DNA of 64,000 bases from Progne subis subis. Taxonomy: Eukaryota > Chordata > Aves > Passeriformes > Hirundinidae. The stretch is taken from assembly GCA_022316685.1 (NCBI GenBank), contig JAKJHU010000046.1, positions 7,167,001 through 7,231,000 of the forward strand, given 5' to 3'. Below the pieces are notes generated by a model. The model saw only the letters and a list, made by a program, of their open reading frames with translations. It was not told the DNA's origin and did not search any database. The translations under genes were made by a program, and so were the position numbers. This document shows positions 63,480-64,000 of this stretch, piece after piece. The first letter of the stretch is position 1; the number at the start of each line of letters is the position of its first letter.

Positions 63480-63500
63480 ATGACAGAATGAAGCAGAAAA

Positions 63501-64000
63501 AAACGTGATATTTTGAAAAGCCTTTTCCTTTATCAAAATGATTTAGGGAGATAATAGGGATGTCACAGTACCAGTTCGCTGTCTAGATTTATACACCACC
63601 AGTGTTGATGAAATACTATTGCCGTTATAAGGAACTAAATCTATTGAACAATGGGTTTTTGACCCTGCCCATTCAGCATAATTCTTCATTACTTTTCTTG
63701 TCATGAACTCAATAAACTCTCTTTTCAATAGCCTTAGATCGAACCTCCTAAAATATATATTCTTCATTGTACTTTGCCACCGCGTTACTGATTTAATGAA
63801 ATTGCCCCTTTCCTGCACAGGTCCCTCTCCGCATGCGTTTCTTGGTGGCAGCGTGGAGCGACTGTCGGTGCCCACAGCATTTCCTGACCCAGCCACCCCA
63901 CGTGGGTGGGAGCTGCTGAGTTCATGCAAGATCCCCTCTGTCCGTGCCCCGGTAGCAATGCAGTAACTCATATTGCCACGTCTGAACATCCGTTCAGCTT
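63501..64000. other. Flanking sequence after CPEB3
   Basis: These 500 bp follow the presumed end of CPEB3, with GC content rising after about 63800. A 148-codon minus-strand open frame (63543-63989) is present but resembles no protein I know. In mammals BTAF1 lies tail-to-tail with CPEB3, but I see no BTAF1 coding sequence here. Confidence 0.5.

Larger units (their letters stand above)
11914..63500 (+). other. CPEB3: CPEB3 gene, 3' part (nine exons, introns and 3' UTR)
   Basis: This is the span of the partial gene. CPEB3 binds U-rich or CPE sites in mRNA 3' UTRs and controls translation and poly(A) tail length, notably in neurons. The nine exons join in phase to give 380 residues when the 24-nt microexon is included. 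The family member I remember is about 700 residues, so roughly the first 320 (Q-rich, prion-like) are encoded upstream of this window. In window numbering, RRM1 has RNP2 VFVGGL at 125-130 and RNP1 GYAFLLFQ at 167-174. RRM2 has IFVGGV at 233-238 and KGAGRVAF at 273-280. The ZZ domain has Cys 318, 321, 326, 335, 340, 345 and 348 and His 353 and 361. CPEB2 and CPEB4 are nearly identical in the RRMs, so the assignment rests on the linker and the C-terminus. The 3' end at about 63500 is inferred from the distal poly(A) signal. Confidence 0.9.
59976..63500 (+). other. CPEB3: CPEB3 3' UTR (extent inferred)
   Basis: About 3.5 kb of AT-rich sequence follows the stop codon without any further exon-like reading frame. 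It contains repeated TTTTAT/TTTTTAT motifs resembling CPEs, several AATAAA or ATTAAA hexamers, a T19 tract, a GA-rich simple repeat (62375-62403) and microRNA seed matches. The CPEB3 3' UTR is long in mammals, so this length is plausible. I place the end just past the AATAAA at 63474; there is no direct evidence of cleavage. Confidence 0.65.

Noticed and set aside
63543..63989. Minus-strand 148-codon frame as the last exon of BTAF1
   Set aside because: Synteny in mammals suggested it, but the peptide shows no similarity I can recall to the BTAF1 C-terminus and has no clear splice context.

Overview
The window is vertebrate intronic and exonic DNA from one gene on the + strand. Nine short exons with GT/AG boundaries and continuous reading phase encode the C-terminal 380 residues of a CPEB-family cytoplasmic polyadenylation element-binding protein. 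The protein ending (...GGDRPRHVPFRWS), the QGTRC and QHNDIDKR signatures and the SSPTRCQNGERVERY linker identify it as CPEB3 rather than CPEB2 or CPEB4. I judged this from memory of the family, not from a search. The DNA is AT-rich, has no recognisable Alu or L1, and shows many G-punctuated T tracts (TTTG repeats, 'GGGTTTTTTTG'). The protein differs slightly from the mammalian one as I remember it. A bird, or more broadly a sauropsid, is the likeliest source, but that is an inference.

Layout. 1-11913 is the end of a long upstream intron; the promoter, start codon and N-terminal prion-like half lie outside the window. 11914-12073 is the first exon, with an in-frame internal donor that would remove 69 nt. 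22871-22927 and the 24-nt microexon 31729-31752 form the variable linker before the RNA-binding part. 36375-36542, 38311-38400 and 52615-52733 carry most of RRM1. 54041-54155 and 56853-57034 carry RRM2. 59748-59975 carries the ZZ-type zinc-binding domain and the stop codon. A 3' UTR of about 3.5 kb follows, with CPE-like motifs, poly(A) signals and microRNA seed matches, probably ending near 63500. The last 500 bp are flanking DNA.

About 52 kb of the window is intron. It holds simple repeats (T41, G18, TTTG runs), a few tandem duplications and a degenerate tandem repeat of about 130-175 bp per unit at 54430-55325. I found no second protein-coding gene, no tRNA or rRNA, no CRISPR and no intact transposon. 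The points most worth checking are the two in-frame alternative-splicing switches (69 nt and 24 nt), a possible intronic polyadenylation isoform just after the RRM1 exon at 52733, the unexplained tandem repeat, and a strong acceptor-like tract inside the 3' UTR. No clearly new biological system is visible.
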